Shown here: piece after piece, positions 1 to 10,000 of the stretch
Layout of the letters: each line of letters starts with the position of its first letter
Numbering within the stretch: position 1 is the stretch's first letter
Assembly: GCF_030852425.1 (NCBI RefSeq)
Contig: NZ_NSDM01000017.1
Location: forward strand, 84,102 to 148,101
DNA length: 64,000 nt
Direction: 5' to 3'
Source of the DNA: Saccharothrix longispora
GTDB lineage: Bacteria > Actinomycetota > Actinomycetes > Mycobacteriales > Pseudonocardiaceae
Made by a program: the position numbers and the translations under genes
The notes under the pieces: model-generated
Databases searched by the model: none
What the model saw: only the letters and a program-made list of their open reading frames with translations
What the model was told of the DNA's origin: nothing

Positions 1-2312
1 GCGGTTTCCAGCCCCGCGTCAGCGCGATGGACTGGTTCCCGGACGGCCGCCTGGTCATCGCCACGTGGGACGGCAAGAGCACGAACACCGGTGAGCTGTG
101 GGTGCTCGGCAACGTCACCGGGGCCACCTCGCCCGACCGGGTCACCACCAAGCGGATCGCGGCGAACCTGCGCGAGCCGATGGGCGTGAAGGTGCTCGAC
201 GGCAGGATCTACGTGTCGCAGAAGCACCAGCTCACCGAGCTGACCGACACCAACGGCGACGACGTGGTCGACCAGTCCCGCGCGGTGGCGACGTGGCCGT
301 ACGGCGGGAACTTCCACGAGTTCGCGTTCGGCCTGCTCTACAAGGACGGGGCGTTCTACCTCAGCCTCTCCGTCGCGATCAACGAGGGCGGCGCGACCAC
401 CGACCCGCAGCCCGCCGCCAACCGCGGCACGACGGTGAAGGTCGATCGCGCCACCGGCCAGGTGAGCTACATCGCCGGCGGCCTGCGCACGCCCAACGGC
501 ATCGGCTGGGGTCCCGAGGGCGGCATGTTCGTCAACGACAACCAGGGCGGCTACCTGCCCGCGTCGAAGATGGTGCACATCAAGCAGGGCCGGTTCTTCA
601 ACCACTACACCAACCCCGCCGGGCCGTTCGACGCGAACCCGGTCACCGCGCCCGTGCTGTGGTTGCCGCAGAACGAGATCGCGAACTCCCCCAGCACGCC
701 GGTGCAGCTCACCCAGGGCACCTACGCCGGGCAGATGGTGTTCGGCGACGTCACCTACGGCGGCCTCCAGCGGGCGTTCCTGGAGAAGGTCGAGGGCGAG
801 TACCAGGGCGCGGTGTTCCGGATGACGCAGGGCCTCGAAGCGGGCGTCAACCGGACCACCCTCGGCCCGGACGGCGCCCTCTACGTCGGCGGCATCGGGG
901 ACGGCGGCAACTGGGGCCAGGACGGCAAGCTGCTCCACGGCCTGCAGAAGCTCGCGCCCAACGGCGGCCGCACGTTCGACGTCCTCGCGATGCGCGCCAT
1001 CGCGGGCGGCTTCGAGGTCGAGTACACCCAGCCGCTGTCCGCGGACACCGCCGCGAACCTCGCGAGCCGCTACCGGGCCCAGCAGTGGCGGTACGCGCCC
1101 GCCCCGTCCTACGGCGGCCCCAAGGTCGACCAGGAGAACCTGTCGGTCGCCTCGGCGACGCTGTCCGCGGACGGCCGCAAGGTCACGCTCAAGCTCAGCG
1201 GCCTCAAGGCCGGCCGGGTGGTGCACCTGCGCTCGCCGCGCCCGTTCTCCTCGAACACCGGCGTGCCGCTGTGGAGCACCGAGGCCTGGTACACGCTCAA
1301 CAACCTGGTGGGCAGCGCGCCGTCGGCGACCCAGTCGTTCGAGGCGGAGAGCGCGGCCCTGTCCGGCGGCGCGGGCGTCAACACCGACCACACCGGCTAC
1401 TCCGGCGCGGGCTTCGTCGACGGCTACGGCACGCAGGGCGCGACCACCCGGTTCGCGGTGAACGCCGCGTCGGCGGGCGCGCACACCGTGGGCCTGCGCT
1501 ACAGCAACGGCCCCAACCCGTCCTCCGGCACCAAGACGATCAGCGTGTACGTCAACAACGTGAAGGTCAGGCAGGTGGCGCTGGCCGACACGGGCAACTG
1601 GGACACGTGGGCCACCCACACCGAGGCGTTGACGCTGCGGGCGGGCGCGAACACCATCGCCTACCGGTTCGACAGCGGGGACGTCGGGCACGTCAACCTC
1701 GACCACCTGACCGTCACCCCGGCGCAGCGGGTCGTGCTCTACGGCGGTGGCGGCACGGAGAACTGGCGCAACGCCGACGGCAGCGCACCCTCGTGGCCGG
1801 TCGCGAACGGGTCGATGGAGGCGCTCGGCGGCGACATCCGCAGCAGGCAGGCGTTCGGCGACTTCAAGCTGCACCTGGAGTTCTGGCTGCCGAACCTGCC
1901 GTCGAACGTGACCGGCCAGCAGCGCGCCAACAGCGGCGTGTACCTCCAGGACCGCTACGAGCTCCAGATCCTGGACAGCTTCGGCAAGAACCCGCTGGCC
2001 GCCGACGACGCGGCGAGCATCTACCTCAAGAGGGCCGCGTCGACCAACGCGGCCACCGCGCCGCAGACGTGGCAGACCTACGACGTCACGTTCCGGGCGG
2101 CCCGCTTCGACAGTTCGGGCGTGAAGACCGAGAACGCCCGCGTCACCGTGGTGTGGAACGGCGTCACAGTCCACCGGGACTTCGCCATCGACGGCCCGAC
2201 CGGCAACGGCGCGCCCGAGGGCCCGACCGCCGGTCCGTTCCGGTTGCAGGACCACGGCGACCCGGGCGAGAACGTCCGCTTCCGCAACATCTGGGTCGAA
2301 CCGCTGGGCTGA
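1..2312 (+). CDS. Secreted beta-propeller/CBM/DUF1080 carbohydrate protein, 3' part
   Basis: The frame is open from base 3, so the gene begins upstream and only its C-terminal 770 residues are here. About residues 1-330 form a glucose/sorbosone-dehydrogenase-like beta-propeller with repeated Asp/Gly-rich blades (for example LGPDGALYVGGIGDGG). A CBM6/CBM35-like beta-sandwich follows at roughly 445-570 (it opens SFEAESA). The last 190 residues match the DUF1080 (3-keto-disaccharide hydrolase, concanavalin-like) domain, with the motifs FGDFKLHLEFW, NSGVYLQDRYELQI and VRFRNIWVEP. Family knowledge suggests an extracellular protein acting on or binding oligosaccharides; the substrate is unknown. 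A strong hairpin follows the stop. Confidence 0.85.
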   Translation, partial: GFQPRVSAMDWFPDGRLVIATWDGKSTNTGELWVLGNVTGATSPDRVTTKRIAANLREPMGVKVLDGRIYVSQKHQLTELTDTNGDDVVDQSRAVATWPYGGNFHEFAFGLLYKDGAFYLSLSVAINEGGATTDPQPAANRGTTVKVDRATGQVSYIAGGLRTPNGIGWGPEGGMFVNDNQGGYLPASKMVHIKQGRFFNHYTNPAGPFDANPVTAPVLWLPQNEIANSPSTPVQLTQGTYAGQMVFGDVTYGGLQRAFLEKVEGEYQGAVFRMTQGLEAGVNRTTLGPDGALYVGGIGDGGNWGQDGKLLHGLQKLAPNGGRTFDVLAMRAIAGGFEVEYTQPLSADTAANLASRYRAQQWRYAPAPSYGGPKVDQENLSVASATLSADGRKVTLKLSGLKAGRVVHLRSPRPFSSNTGVPLWSTEAWYTLNNLVGSAPSATQSFEAESAALSGGAGVNTDHTGYSGAGFVDGYGTQGATTRFAVNAASAGAHTVGLRYSNGPNPSSGTKTISVYVNNVKVRQVALADTGNWDTWATHTEALTLRAGANTIAYRFDSGDVGHVNLDHLTVTPAQRVVLYGGGGTENWRNADGSAPSWPVANGSMEALGGDIRSRQAFGDFKLHLEFWLPNLPSNVTGQQRANSGVYLQDRYELQILDSFGKNPLAADDAASIYLKRAASTNAATAPQTWQTYDVTFRAARFDSSGVKTENARVTVVWNGVTVHRDFAIDGPTGNGAPEGPTAGPFRLQDHGDPGENVRFRNIWVEPLG

Positions 2313-2335
2313 CCCCCTGCCGACGACACCCCGGC

Positions 2336-2376
2336 CGACGACGCCCCCGCCGACCCGTTCGGCGGGGACGTCGTCG
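2336..2376 (+). terminator. Hairpin terminator after the DUF1080 gene
   Basis: Two 18-base arms (2336-2353 and 2359-2376) pair with one mismatch around a 5-base loop, starting 24 bases after the stop codon. There is no T-run, as is usual in very GC-rich actinobacteria. It separates this gene from the riboswitch leader. Confidence 0.7.
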
Positions 2377-2431
2377 CACCTCGTCGGGCAGGCCGCCGCG
2401 CCCCGAGGGGAGGCGAGCCGGGTCGACGACC

Positions 2432-2610
2432 TGTGTTAGCTTTCCCCCGCCAGCCGGGTCCGCGTTCGCGGGTCCGGGCGGGGGAACCCGGTGTGAATCC
2501 GGGACTGACGCGCAGCGGTGAGGAACGCCCACGACGGGCGGCCCGAGTCCGAGCACCCACTGGCACCCCGTCGGGTCGCCTCCCGCGCGGGGCCACCGCA
2601 CGATCGGGCT
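2432..2610 (+). promoter_or_regulatory. Cobalamin riboswitch
   Basis: The leader before the BtuF-like gene carries the conserved core of the B12 riboswitch: GGAACCCGGTGTGAATCCGG, then GACTGACGCGCAGCGGTGAG, and a B12-box-like GAGCACCCACTGGCA near 2550-2575. The order and spacing match the class. Position directly upstream of a FecCD/BtuC-type ABC operon supports cobalamin as the ligand and as the transported compound. The ends are approximate. Confidence 0.88.
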
Positions 2611-2645
2611 CCGCGACCGGGCCCTCGACGCTGAGGATCTCTGCT

Positions 2646-3665
2646 GTGCGCCACGCACGACCTGCTCGTCCACCCCTGCTCGCCCTGACCGCGGCCCTCG
2701 TGCTGTCCGCGTGCGGGAGCCCGCCCGCCGACGCCCCCGCCACGCCCACCCGCACCCTGGACAACTGCGGCCGCACGGTGCGGGTGGCCGAACCGCCGAG
2801 GCGCGCGGTGGCGCTGAACCAGGGCAGCGCGGAGATCATGCTGGCCTTGGGCCTGGCGGACCGGATGGTCGGCACCGCCACCTGGACCGACCCGGTCCTG
2901 CCGGAGCTGGCCGACGCCAACGCCCGGGTGCCGCGCCTCGCGGAGAACAAGCCGTCGTTCGAACGGGTGCTGGAGGCCGATCCGGACTTCGTCGCCGCGT
3001 CCTTCGAGTCCGTCCTGGGCACCGGCGGCGTCGCCACGCGGGACCAGTTCGAGAAGCTCGGCGTGGCCACCTACCTCTCGCCGACGGACTGCGGCGCCAA
3101 GGACAACAGCGGGGACGGCGACGGCGTGCGCGCCACCGCGTTGACGATGGACGACGTCTACCGCGAGATCCGCGACCTGGCGGCGCTGTTCGCCGTCGAG
3201 GCGCGTGGCGAGGAGCTGGTGGCCGGCCTGCGGCGGCGGCTGGGCGCCGCGACCGAGGGGCTGGACGCCTCCGGCGCGAGCGTCCTGTACTGGTTCGCCA
3301 ACTCCGAGTCGCCCTACCTGGCCGGGTGCTGCGGCGCACCGGGCGTGATCACCGCGGCGCTGGGCGCGCGCAACGTCTTCGACGACACCCGCGAGGAGTG
3401 GCCGCAGGTCAACTGGGAGACCGTCGCCGAGCGCGACCCCGCCGTGCTGGTGATCGGCGACCTGTCCCGCCGGTCGCAGACCGCGGAGACCGCCGGCGCG
3501 AAGATCGCGTTCCTGGAGTCGAACCCGGTCACCTCCCGGATGCGGGCGGTGCGGGAGAAGCGGTACGTCGCGCTGAGCGGGCAGGCGCTGAACCCGACCA
3601 TGCGCACCGTCGAGGGCGTGGAGCGCGTCGCCGAGGCCCTGCGGCGGTTCGGGCCGCTCGGGTGA
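2646..3665 (+). CDS. btuF: Cobalamin ABC transporter substrate-binding lipoprotein (BtuF-like)
   Basis: Extracytoplasmic binding protein of the BtuF/FepB fold, 339 residues. The GTG start at 2646 sits 8 bases after a GAGGA Shine-Dalgarno and gives a short basic N-terminus, a hydrophobic stretch and the lipobox LSAC, so the protein should be a lipoprotein on the outer face of the membrane. The mature part has the class III layout (RTVRVAEPPRRAVALNQGSAE and a later ALGARNVFDD). It is the first gene after the cobalamin riboswitch, and its stop overlaps the permease start (GTGA). Sequence alone would also allow a siderophore ligand; the riboswitch is what favours B12 or a related corrinoid. Confidence 0.85.
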   Translation: MRHARPARPPLLALTAALVLSACGSPPADAPATPTRTLDNCGRTVRVAEPPRRAVALNQGSAEIMLALGLADRMVGTATWTDPVLPELADANARVPRLAENKPSFERVLEADPDFVAASFESVLGTGGVATRDQFEKLGVATYLSPTDCGAKDNSGDGDGVRATALTMDDVYREIRDLAALFAVEARGEELVAGLRRRLGAATEGLDASGASVLYWFANSESPYLAGCCGAPGVITAALGARNVFDDTREEWPQVNWETVAERDPAVLVIGDLSRRSQTAETAGAKIAFLESNPVTSRMRAVREKRYVALSGQALNPTMRTVEGVERVAEALRRFGPLG

Positions 3666-4695
3666 CGACCGCGCCGACCCGCGCCCGGACCACCGCGGGC
3701 GCCGCCTGGTGCGCGGCCGGGCTGGGGCTGCTGGTCGTCTCGATCGCGGTCGCCATCACCATCGGCCCGGCCTCGATCGGGGTGGGCGAGGTGTGGCGCA
3801 CGGTGTGGGCGCACCTGCGCGGCACCGGGCCGGTGCTCCCGCCCATCCGCGACGGCATCGTCTGGCACCTGCGGCTGCCCCGGACCCTGCTGGCGGCGGT
3901 GTGCGGCGCCGGGCTAGCGGTGTGCGGCGTGGTGCTCCAGTCGCTGCTGCGCAACCCGCTGGCCGACCCGTTCGTGCTCGGGGTGTCCTCCGGCGCGTCC
4001 ACCGGGGCGGTGCTCGTGGTGGTGCTGGGCGTGGGTGGCGGCGCGGTCACGCTGTCGGCGGGCGCGTTCGCGGGCGCGGTGGTGTCGTTCGCCCTGGTGC
4101 TGGGGCTGAGCCACCTGCTGGGCGGGCAGCTGGACCGCGTGGTGCTGAGCGGTGTCGCGGCCATGCAGCTGTTCTCCGCGCTCACCTCGTTCGTGGTGCT
4201 CACCGCCGCGGACGCCGAGACCACCAAGGGGGTGCTGTTCTGGCTGCTCGGGTCGCTGGCCAGCGCCTCGTGGGGCGAGGTCGGCGCCTGCGCCGCGGTG
4301 CTCGCGGTGACGCTGGCGGTGTGCCTGGGCCACGGCCGCGCGCTCGACGCGTTCGCGTTCGGCGAGGACGCCGCCGCCGCGCTGGGCGTGCGGGTCCTGC
4401 GCACCCGCCTGGTCCTGCTGTGCGCCACCGCGCTGCTCACCGCCGCGCTGGTCAGCTCGACCGGCGCGATCGGCTTCGTCGGCCTGGTCCTGCCGCACGC
4501 CGCACGCGCGCTGGTCGGCACCGGGCACACCCGGTTGCTGCCCGCCTCGGCACTGGCGGGCGCGGTGTTCCTGGTCTGGGTCGACACGCTGGCCCGCACC
4601 GCGCTGGACCCCCAGGAGGTGCCGGTCGGCGTGCTCACCTCGTTGATCGGCGTCCCGGCGTTCGTGGTCGTCCTCTACCGCACCCGGAGGCGTTG

Positions 4696-4696
<1 letters not shown>
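3662..4696 (+). CDS. btuC: Cobalamin ABC transporter permease (BtuC/FecCD family)
   Basis: Polytopic FecCD permease of 344 residues with about ten hydrophobic helices. Family signatures include RLPRTLLAAVCGAGLAVCGV, the LLRNPLADPFVLGVSSGAS segment and the coupling region SSTGAIGFVGLVLPH. It starts at a GTG overlapping the stop of the binding-protein gene by four bases and ends in TGATG, overlapping the ATPase start. All three genes are therefore translationally coupled in one riboswitch-controlled operon. Confidence 0.88.
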
Positions 4697-5493
<797 letters not shown>

Positions 5494-5603
5494 GCGATCC
5501 CGGGCAGCCACCGCCCGGGCACCGATCCCGGCGTTCCGGGAACCGGCGGGCCGTCGCCACCGACCACTGGACCGGAACGGTGCAGCACGCGGAAGGGCCG
5601 CCG

Positions 5604-6680
5604 ATGACCTCGAACCGCACCACCGACGCGGCGACACCGCCGGTCCACGACCACATCACCGACGCCGTCAAGGCGCCGGCGCTCGTCCGCCTCGCCCCGA
5701 ACGTCGTGCTGATGCGGTTCGAGACGCTGAAGGTCTACGCCGCCGACGGCGCGGTCCGCCACCTCCTCGGCACCGGCGCGATCCGGCCCGGGCAGACGCT
5801 GGTGGACAGCTCCAGCGGCATCTACGCCCTCGCGCTGGCCATGGCCTGCCACCGCCACGGCCTGCGCTGCCGGATCGTCGCCTCCACGACGGTCGACGAC
5901 ACGATCCGCGCCCAGCTGGAGGTCCTGGGCGTCACCGTGGACCAGATGCCGCCGTCGGACGACCTGCGGCTGGACCAGAACCGCCGGGTGGCCCGCGTCC
6001 GCGAGCTGCTGGCCCGCGACCCCGACCTGCACTGGATGCGCCAGTACCACGACGACGTGCACCACCTGGGTTACGCCGAGGCCGCCGACCTGCTGCGCGG
6101 CGCGTTACCGGGCGAGCAGCTCACGGTGGTGGGGAGCGTGGGGACCGGCGCGTCCACCGGCGGCCTCACCCGGTCGCTGCGGGAGCACGACCCGCGCACC
6201 CTGCTGGTGGGCGTGCAGCCGTTCGGCAGCGTCACGTTCGGCAGCGAGCGCTTCACCGACCCCGACGCGATCATCGCGGGCATCGGCAGCGCCATCCACT
6301 TCGACAACGTCCACCACGACCTCTACGACCGGGTCCACTGGCTGGACTTCCGGCACGCCATGGCCGCCACGATCGGCCTGCTGCGCGAGCACGCCGTGTT
6401 CGCCGGCCTGTCCACCGGCGCCGCGCACCTGGTCGCGCGGTGGGAGGCCGCCCGCCACCCCGACCGCACGCACGTCGTCATCGGCGCCGACACCGGCCAC
6501 CGCTACACCCAGCGGGTCTTCGCCCGCCACCGCGAGGCGCTCGACCCCGCCGAGCTCGCCCCGGTCGAGATCGCCTCGCTCGACGAGCTGACCCCGCCGT
6601 GGGCGGCCATCGACTGGGCGCGCCGCCCCCGCGGCCCGCTCGTCCCCACCCAGGAACGCTGGAAGGACCCCGTGCCGTGA
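5604..6680 (+). CDS. Fold-type-II PLP-dependent enzyme (cysteine synthase-like)
   Basis: A 358-residue member of the cysteine-synthase/SbnA superfamily. Visible signatures are a lysine in MRFETLKVYAADGAV (expected Schiff-base lysine), a substrate loop VDSSSGIYALALAMA and a glycine-rich phosphate cup GSVGTGASTGGL. The usual SGNTG loop is replaced by SSSGIYA, so it is not an ordinary O-acetylserine sulfhydrylase. The ATG at 5604 has GGAAGG 7 bases upstream; an in-frame GTG at 5580 is less likely. It overlaps the next gene (ATP-grasp) by GTGA. I infer that it makes a modified amino acid, perhaps a diaminopropionate-like one; the product is unknown. Confidence 0.8.
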   Translation: MTSNRTTDAATPPVHDHITDAVKAPALVRLAPNVVLMRFETLKVYAADGAVRHLLGTGAIRPGQTLVDSSSGIYALALAMACHRHGLRCRIVASTTVDDTIRAQLEVLGVTVDQMPPSDDLRLDQNRRVARVRELLARDPDLHWMRQYHDDVHHLGYAEAADLLRGALPGEQLTVVGSVGTGASTGGLTRSLREHDPRTLLVGVQPFGSVTFGSERFTDPDAIIAGIGSAIHFDNVHHDLYDRVHWLDFRHAMAATIGLLREHAVFAGLSTGAAHLVARWEAARHPDRTHVVIGADTGHRYTQRVFARHREALDPAELAPVEIASLDELTPPWAAIDWARRPRGPLVPTQERWKDPVP

Positions 6681-7885
6681 CCATCGCCCTGCTCGAAGCG
6701 CTCACCTTCGGCCTCGGCCGCCTCGCGGACGCCGGCCGGGACGCGGGCCACGACCTGGTCCTGCTGACCGGGGACCGGTCGATCTACACCCACGAGCTGA
6801 GCCGGCTCGGACCGGACCGGCTGCGGGTGGTGGACATCGACACCACCGACGTCGCGGCGTGCGAGCGGGTGTTGCGCGACCTGCCCGACCTGGCCGGGTT
6901 GATCAGCTCCACCGACACCTGGGCGCTCCCCGGCGCGGAACTCGCCCACCGGCTGGGCCTGCCCGGCCCGTCCCCCGAGGCCGTCCGGACCCTGCGGGAC
7001 AAGGCGGCCGTGCGGGCACTGCTGCACGAGCACGGCCTGAGCCGCAGCGGCCCGCTGGACCCGGCGTCGGCCGACGCGTTCCCGCTGGTGCTCAAGGACT
7101 CCGCCGGCACGTCGTCCCGGGCGGTGTGGCTGTGCCGCTCCCCCGCCGAGCGCGACGCCGCGCTGCGCGAGGCCGCCGGCACCGCGCTCAAGGGCCGGTT
7201 GATCGCCGAACCGTACTTCGCGGGCCCGCTCTACAGCGCTGAGACGATCACCTGGCGGGGTCGGACCCGGCTGCTCGGCGTGCTCAGCCGCGTCATCTCC
7301 CCCGAACCCGCGCGCCGCGAGGAGGCCGCGGCGTTCCCCGTCGCCTTCCCCGACGACGACCTGCGCGGGCTGGGGACGTGGATCGACCGGGTCCTCGCGG
7401 TCGCCGGGCACGAGCGCGGCTTCGCGCACACCGAGTTCGTCCTCACCGCCGACGGCCCCGAGGTGGTCGAGGTCAACGCCCGCATCGGCGGCGCCCTGGT
7501 CGGCGAGGCCCTGTGCCGGTCACTGGGCGTGAACGCCTACGCGTCGATGGTCCAGGTCGCCCTGGGCGCGCCGCCCGACCTGCTCGACGGGGCGGCCGGC
7601 GGTGGTCCCGCGACCGGGTTCGTGCTGGTCTACCCGCGCGAAGCCGGCGTGCTGGAGGGCTGGAGCGGCCTGGACCGCCTCGCCGACCTGCCCGGCGCCC
7701 CCGAGTGGTACCCGACCGCGAGCCCCGGTGACGTGCTGGAACACCTCGCCGACCAGCGGTCCTGCACCGGCATCGTGCTCGCCGGAGGCCCCACCGCCGA
7801 ACTGGCCCTGCACCGCGCCCTGGCCGCCGCGGGCGGGATCGCCCCGGTGGTGCGGGCGGAGGAGCGCGCGGACGCGCCGGCGTGA
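6677..7885 (+). CDS. ATP-grasp carboxylate-amine ligase family protein
   Basis: 402 residues. N-terminal Rossmann-like part (TIALLEALTFGLGRL), then an ATP-grasp fold: an ATP-binding loop LVLKDSAGTSSRAVWL, a central EPYFAGPLYSAETI strand and the metal-binding EVNARIGGALVGEAL with Glu, Asn and Arg. The GTG start overlaps the stop of the PLP enzyme. Family enzymes activate a carboxylate as acyl-phosphate and join it to an amine. With the adjacent PLP enzyme the simplest reading is a two-step pathway: make an unusual amino acid, then ligate it. The partners are not identifiable from sequence. Confidence 0.8.
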   Translation: MTIALLEALTFGLGRLADAGRDAGHDLVLLTGDRSIYTHELSRLGPDRLRVVDIDTTDVAACERVLRDLPDLAGLISSTDTWALPGAELAHRLGLPGPSPEAVRTLRDKAAVRALLHEHGLSRSGPLDPASADAFPLVLKDSAGTSSRAVWLCRSPAERDAALREAAGTALKGRLIAEPYFAGPLYSAETITWRGRTRLLGVLSRVISPEPARREEAAAFPVAFPDDDLRGLGTWIDRVLAVAGHERGFAHTEFVLTADGPEVVEVNARIGGALVGEALCRSLGVNAYASMVQVALGAPPDLLDGAAGGGPATGFVLVYPREAGVLEGWSGLDRLADLPGAPEWYPTASPGDVLEHLADQRSCTGIVLAGGPTAELALHRALAAAGGIAPVVRAEERADAPA

Positions 7886-7918
7886 CCCGGGCGCCTGGCT
7901 CGTCCGCGCACCGCCGGG

Positions 7919-9295
7919 TCAGAGGTGGTCGAACAGCGGCGGGAAGACCAGCACCACGACCCACGCCCACCCGGCGTACACCGGGAGGTAACCGGTCTGC
8001 CAGCGTTCGAGCGCCGTGAACGGTCCGCGCCGGCGGACCAGGCCCAGCAGCAGCCAGGCGGACCAGGCGAGGTTGGCCAGCAGGATGGCGTTCTCCCCGA
8101 GCGCCGCCGCCTTGTTGGGCGTGGTGCCGTACTCGCTGATGCGGCCGGTGATCGCCAGCAGCACCAGCACGTCGATGGCCAGCGCGCTGACCACGAGGGC
8201 GAGTTGCAGCCTGTCGAACAGGCCGGGCGGGGCCAGCGGGTCGCGGGCCGAGATCGAGTAGAGCAGCAGCCCCAGCACCACGACCAGCAGGAGGTCGAAC
8301 AGGATCAGCGCCTCGCGTTCGACGTCGATGCCGCCCCGGGTGAGGCCGAACGTGACGAGGAACGCCAGCAGCGCCACGGTGAACAACGGGGTGAACAGCC
8401 GCGTGAGCACCGGGGCGATGTTCTCGACGACGCTCTGCTTGGCCTCCACCAGCCACCCGGCCACCACCACCGCGGCCGCCGCGCCGCACGGGAGCACCCA
8501 CTCCGCGACGACGTGCTCCGGCGACACCCCGATGGCCTGGAACGTCCCGAACAGGAAGCCGACCAGCACGCCGCCGCCGAGGGCGATGAGGACGTAGTAG
8601 ACGAACAGCTCGCCGGTGAAGCGGACGAAGTCCATGCGCCGGCGCGGTGAGCGCAGGTCGTCCGACGCGTAGGCCAGGCCGACCGCGAACCACAGGGCGA
8701 TGGGCAGGTGGATGGCGGTGAGGACCACCGACTGCGACTCGTCCGCGAGCGGGTAGGCGTTGGCCGCGACCGCGCCGAGCGCGAACAGCGCCACCAGGGC
8801 GCCGACCACCGCCTTCGACGCGCCGCGGCGCCACGCCAGGAAGGCCGCCAACCAGGGCAGCGCGAACAGGGCGGCGTTGGTCCCGTAGAACGCGCCGTCC
8901 GCCTCGGGGGTGAGGCCGAACAGCTCCGGCGCCTTGACCGACACCGCCGCGCCCACCGCGCAGCCGACCGCCACGAGCAGGTCGTGCCGCGACGTGGCGC
9001 CCTCCGCCTGGTCGTCGGTCCCGCCGGTCAGCACCAGCTGCTTCCACAGCCGTTCCGAGTGCTCCCGGGCGAACTCGCGGGACAGCTCGTCCAGGCTGCC
9101 CATGCGCTTGACCGCGACCAGGAACGCCTCGTCGGCGCGCAGACCGGCGTCGACGAGCTCGTCGACGGACCCGCGCAGGTGGTCCTCCAGCTCCTCGACG
9201 TCGGGCTGCCGCAGCTCCTTGCGGCGCTCCACGTACCGGCGCCACTGGTCGAACTGGGCCTCCAGCCCGTCCCCGCCGCCCGAACCGCTCGTCAC
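7919..9295 (-). CDS. HAAS-domain polytopic membrane protein (PadR partner)
   Basis: 458 residues. The N-terminal 80 residues are a soluble helical HAAS-type domain (WRRYVERRKELRQPDVEELE and EDHLRGSVDELVDAGL), and the remainder has about ten hydrophobic segments. Starts at GTG 9295, overlapping the PadR stop by four bases. In this family the membrane protein is almost always co-encoded with a PadR repressor and thought to relay an envelope signal; the signal is unknown here. Confidence 0.75.
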   Translation of the reverse strand: MTSGSGGGDGLEAQFDQWRRYVERRKELRQPDVEELEDHLRGSVDELVDAGLRADEAFLVAVKRMGSLDELSREFAREHSERLWKQLVLTGGTDDQAEGATSRHDLLVAVGCAVGAAVSVKAPELFGLTPEADGAFYGTNAALFALPWLAAFLAWRRGASKAVVGALVALFALGAVAANAYPLADESQSVVLTAIHLPIALWFAVGLAYASDDLRSPRRRMDFVRFTGELFVYYVLIALGGGVLVGFLFGTFQAIGVSPEHVVAEWVLPCGAAAAVVVAGWLVEAKQSVVENIAPVLTRLFTPLFTVALLAFLVTFGLTRGGIDVEREALILFDLLLVVVLGLLLYSISARDPLAPPGLFDRLQLALVVSALAIDVLVLLAITGRISEYGTTPNKAAALGENAILLANLAWSAWLLLGLVRRRGPFTALERWQTGYLPVYAGWAWVVVLVFPPLFDHL

Positions 9296-9666
9296 GCGCG
9301 GCCCCCCGTCGGCATGGCGACCAGCAGCCCGGGGCCGTCGGGGCCGCGCCAGACCTCCTTGAGCGTGTTCACGACCGCGGCCCACTGGCGGCGCTGCTCG
9401 GCGAGTTCGGCCAGGCCGCTGTCGGTGACGCGGTAGTACTTGCGCCGCCGCTCACCGGCGACCGACCGCCAGTCGGATTCCACGTGCCCGAGGCGTTCGA
9501 GCCGGTGCAGCAACGGGTAGAGCAGCCCTTCGGTCCAGTCCAGCTCGCCCCCGGACAGCTCGTTGATCCGCTTGAGGATGGCGTAGCCGTAGCTGTCCTC
9601 CTCGGCCAGGATGCCCAGCACCATCGGCGTCGCCGAGGCGGCCACGAGATCCTTGGCGACTTTCAC
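9292..9666 (-). CDS. PadR family transcriptional regulator
   Basis: A 124-residue winged-helix repressor. The signature runs through GILAEEDSYGYAILKRI, LDWTEGLLYPLLHRLERLG and RRRKYYRVTDSGLAEL. I chose GTG 9666 because GGAGGA lies just upstream; longer starts lack family similarity. It is the first gene of a two-gene operon with the HAAS membrane protein. An AT-richer patch around 9700-9724 (with TACTAT on the minus strand) is the likely promoter and probably the place of autorepression. Confidence 0.88.
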   Translation of the reverse strand: MKVAKDLVAASATPMVLGILAEEDSYGYAILKRINELSGGELDWTEGLLYPLLHRLERLGHVESDWRSVAGERRRKYYRVTDSGLAELAEQRRQWAAVVNTLKEVWRGPDGPGLLVAMPTGGRA

Positions 9667-10000
9667 CGGTTTCCTCCGCACACGTCGAACCCTGGATGTG
9701 CGAGGCATAGTAGTGTTAGGTATCGATGGCGGCAAGCACCGCGGGCACCGGGCTCGTGGACCTCGGTCCGGGCGGAAGCGCGAACGGGCGCACCGGAGTG
9801 CGCCGTCCTCGGCTGCACCCCGGTGCGGTGGCCCGGTTCCCCCTCCCCGGGAAACCGCCCTTCACGGGTTGGCCCCCGTGCGGCCGGCACACCCCCGTTC
9901 CGGCCTTGCACCAATGCTCTCCTGCCGTGAAGACGACGACAACGGGACGATTCGGCCACCTCAAGGGCTCATTCGTTGCCGGTTCCCGGCAACAGGGGTG
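9667..10000. promoter_or_regulatory. Intergenic region with PucR-type palindrome 9975-9993
   Basis: 334 bases without a gene I can support. It holds the PadR promoter region (about 9700-9724) and a perfect inverted repeat at 9975-9993, GTTGCCGG-TTC-CCGGCAAC, that begins 7 bases beyond the pucR-like stop codon. The same 17-bp core recurs upstream of that gene at 11205-11221. Confidence 0.6.

Noticed and set aside
5494..5603. Repeated TCCCGGG/CCCGGG words between btuD-like and PLP genes as a terminator
   Set aside because: Short overlapping GC words without a single clear stem; I could not define a hairpin with confidence.
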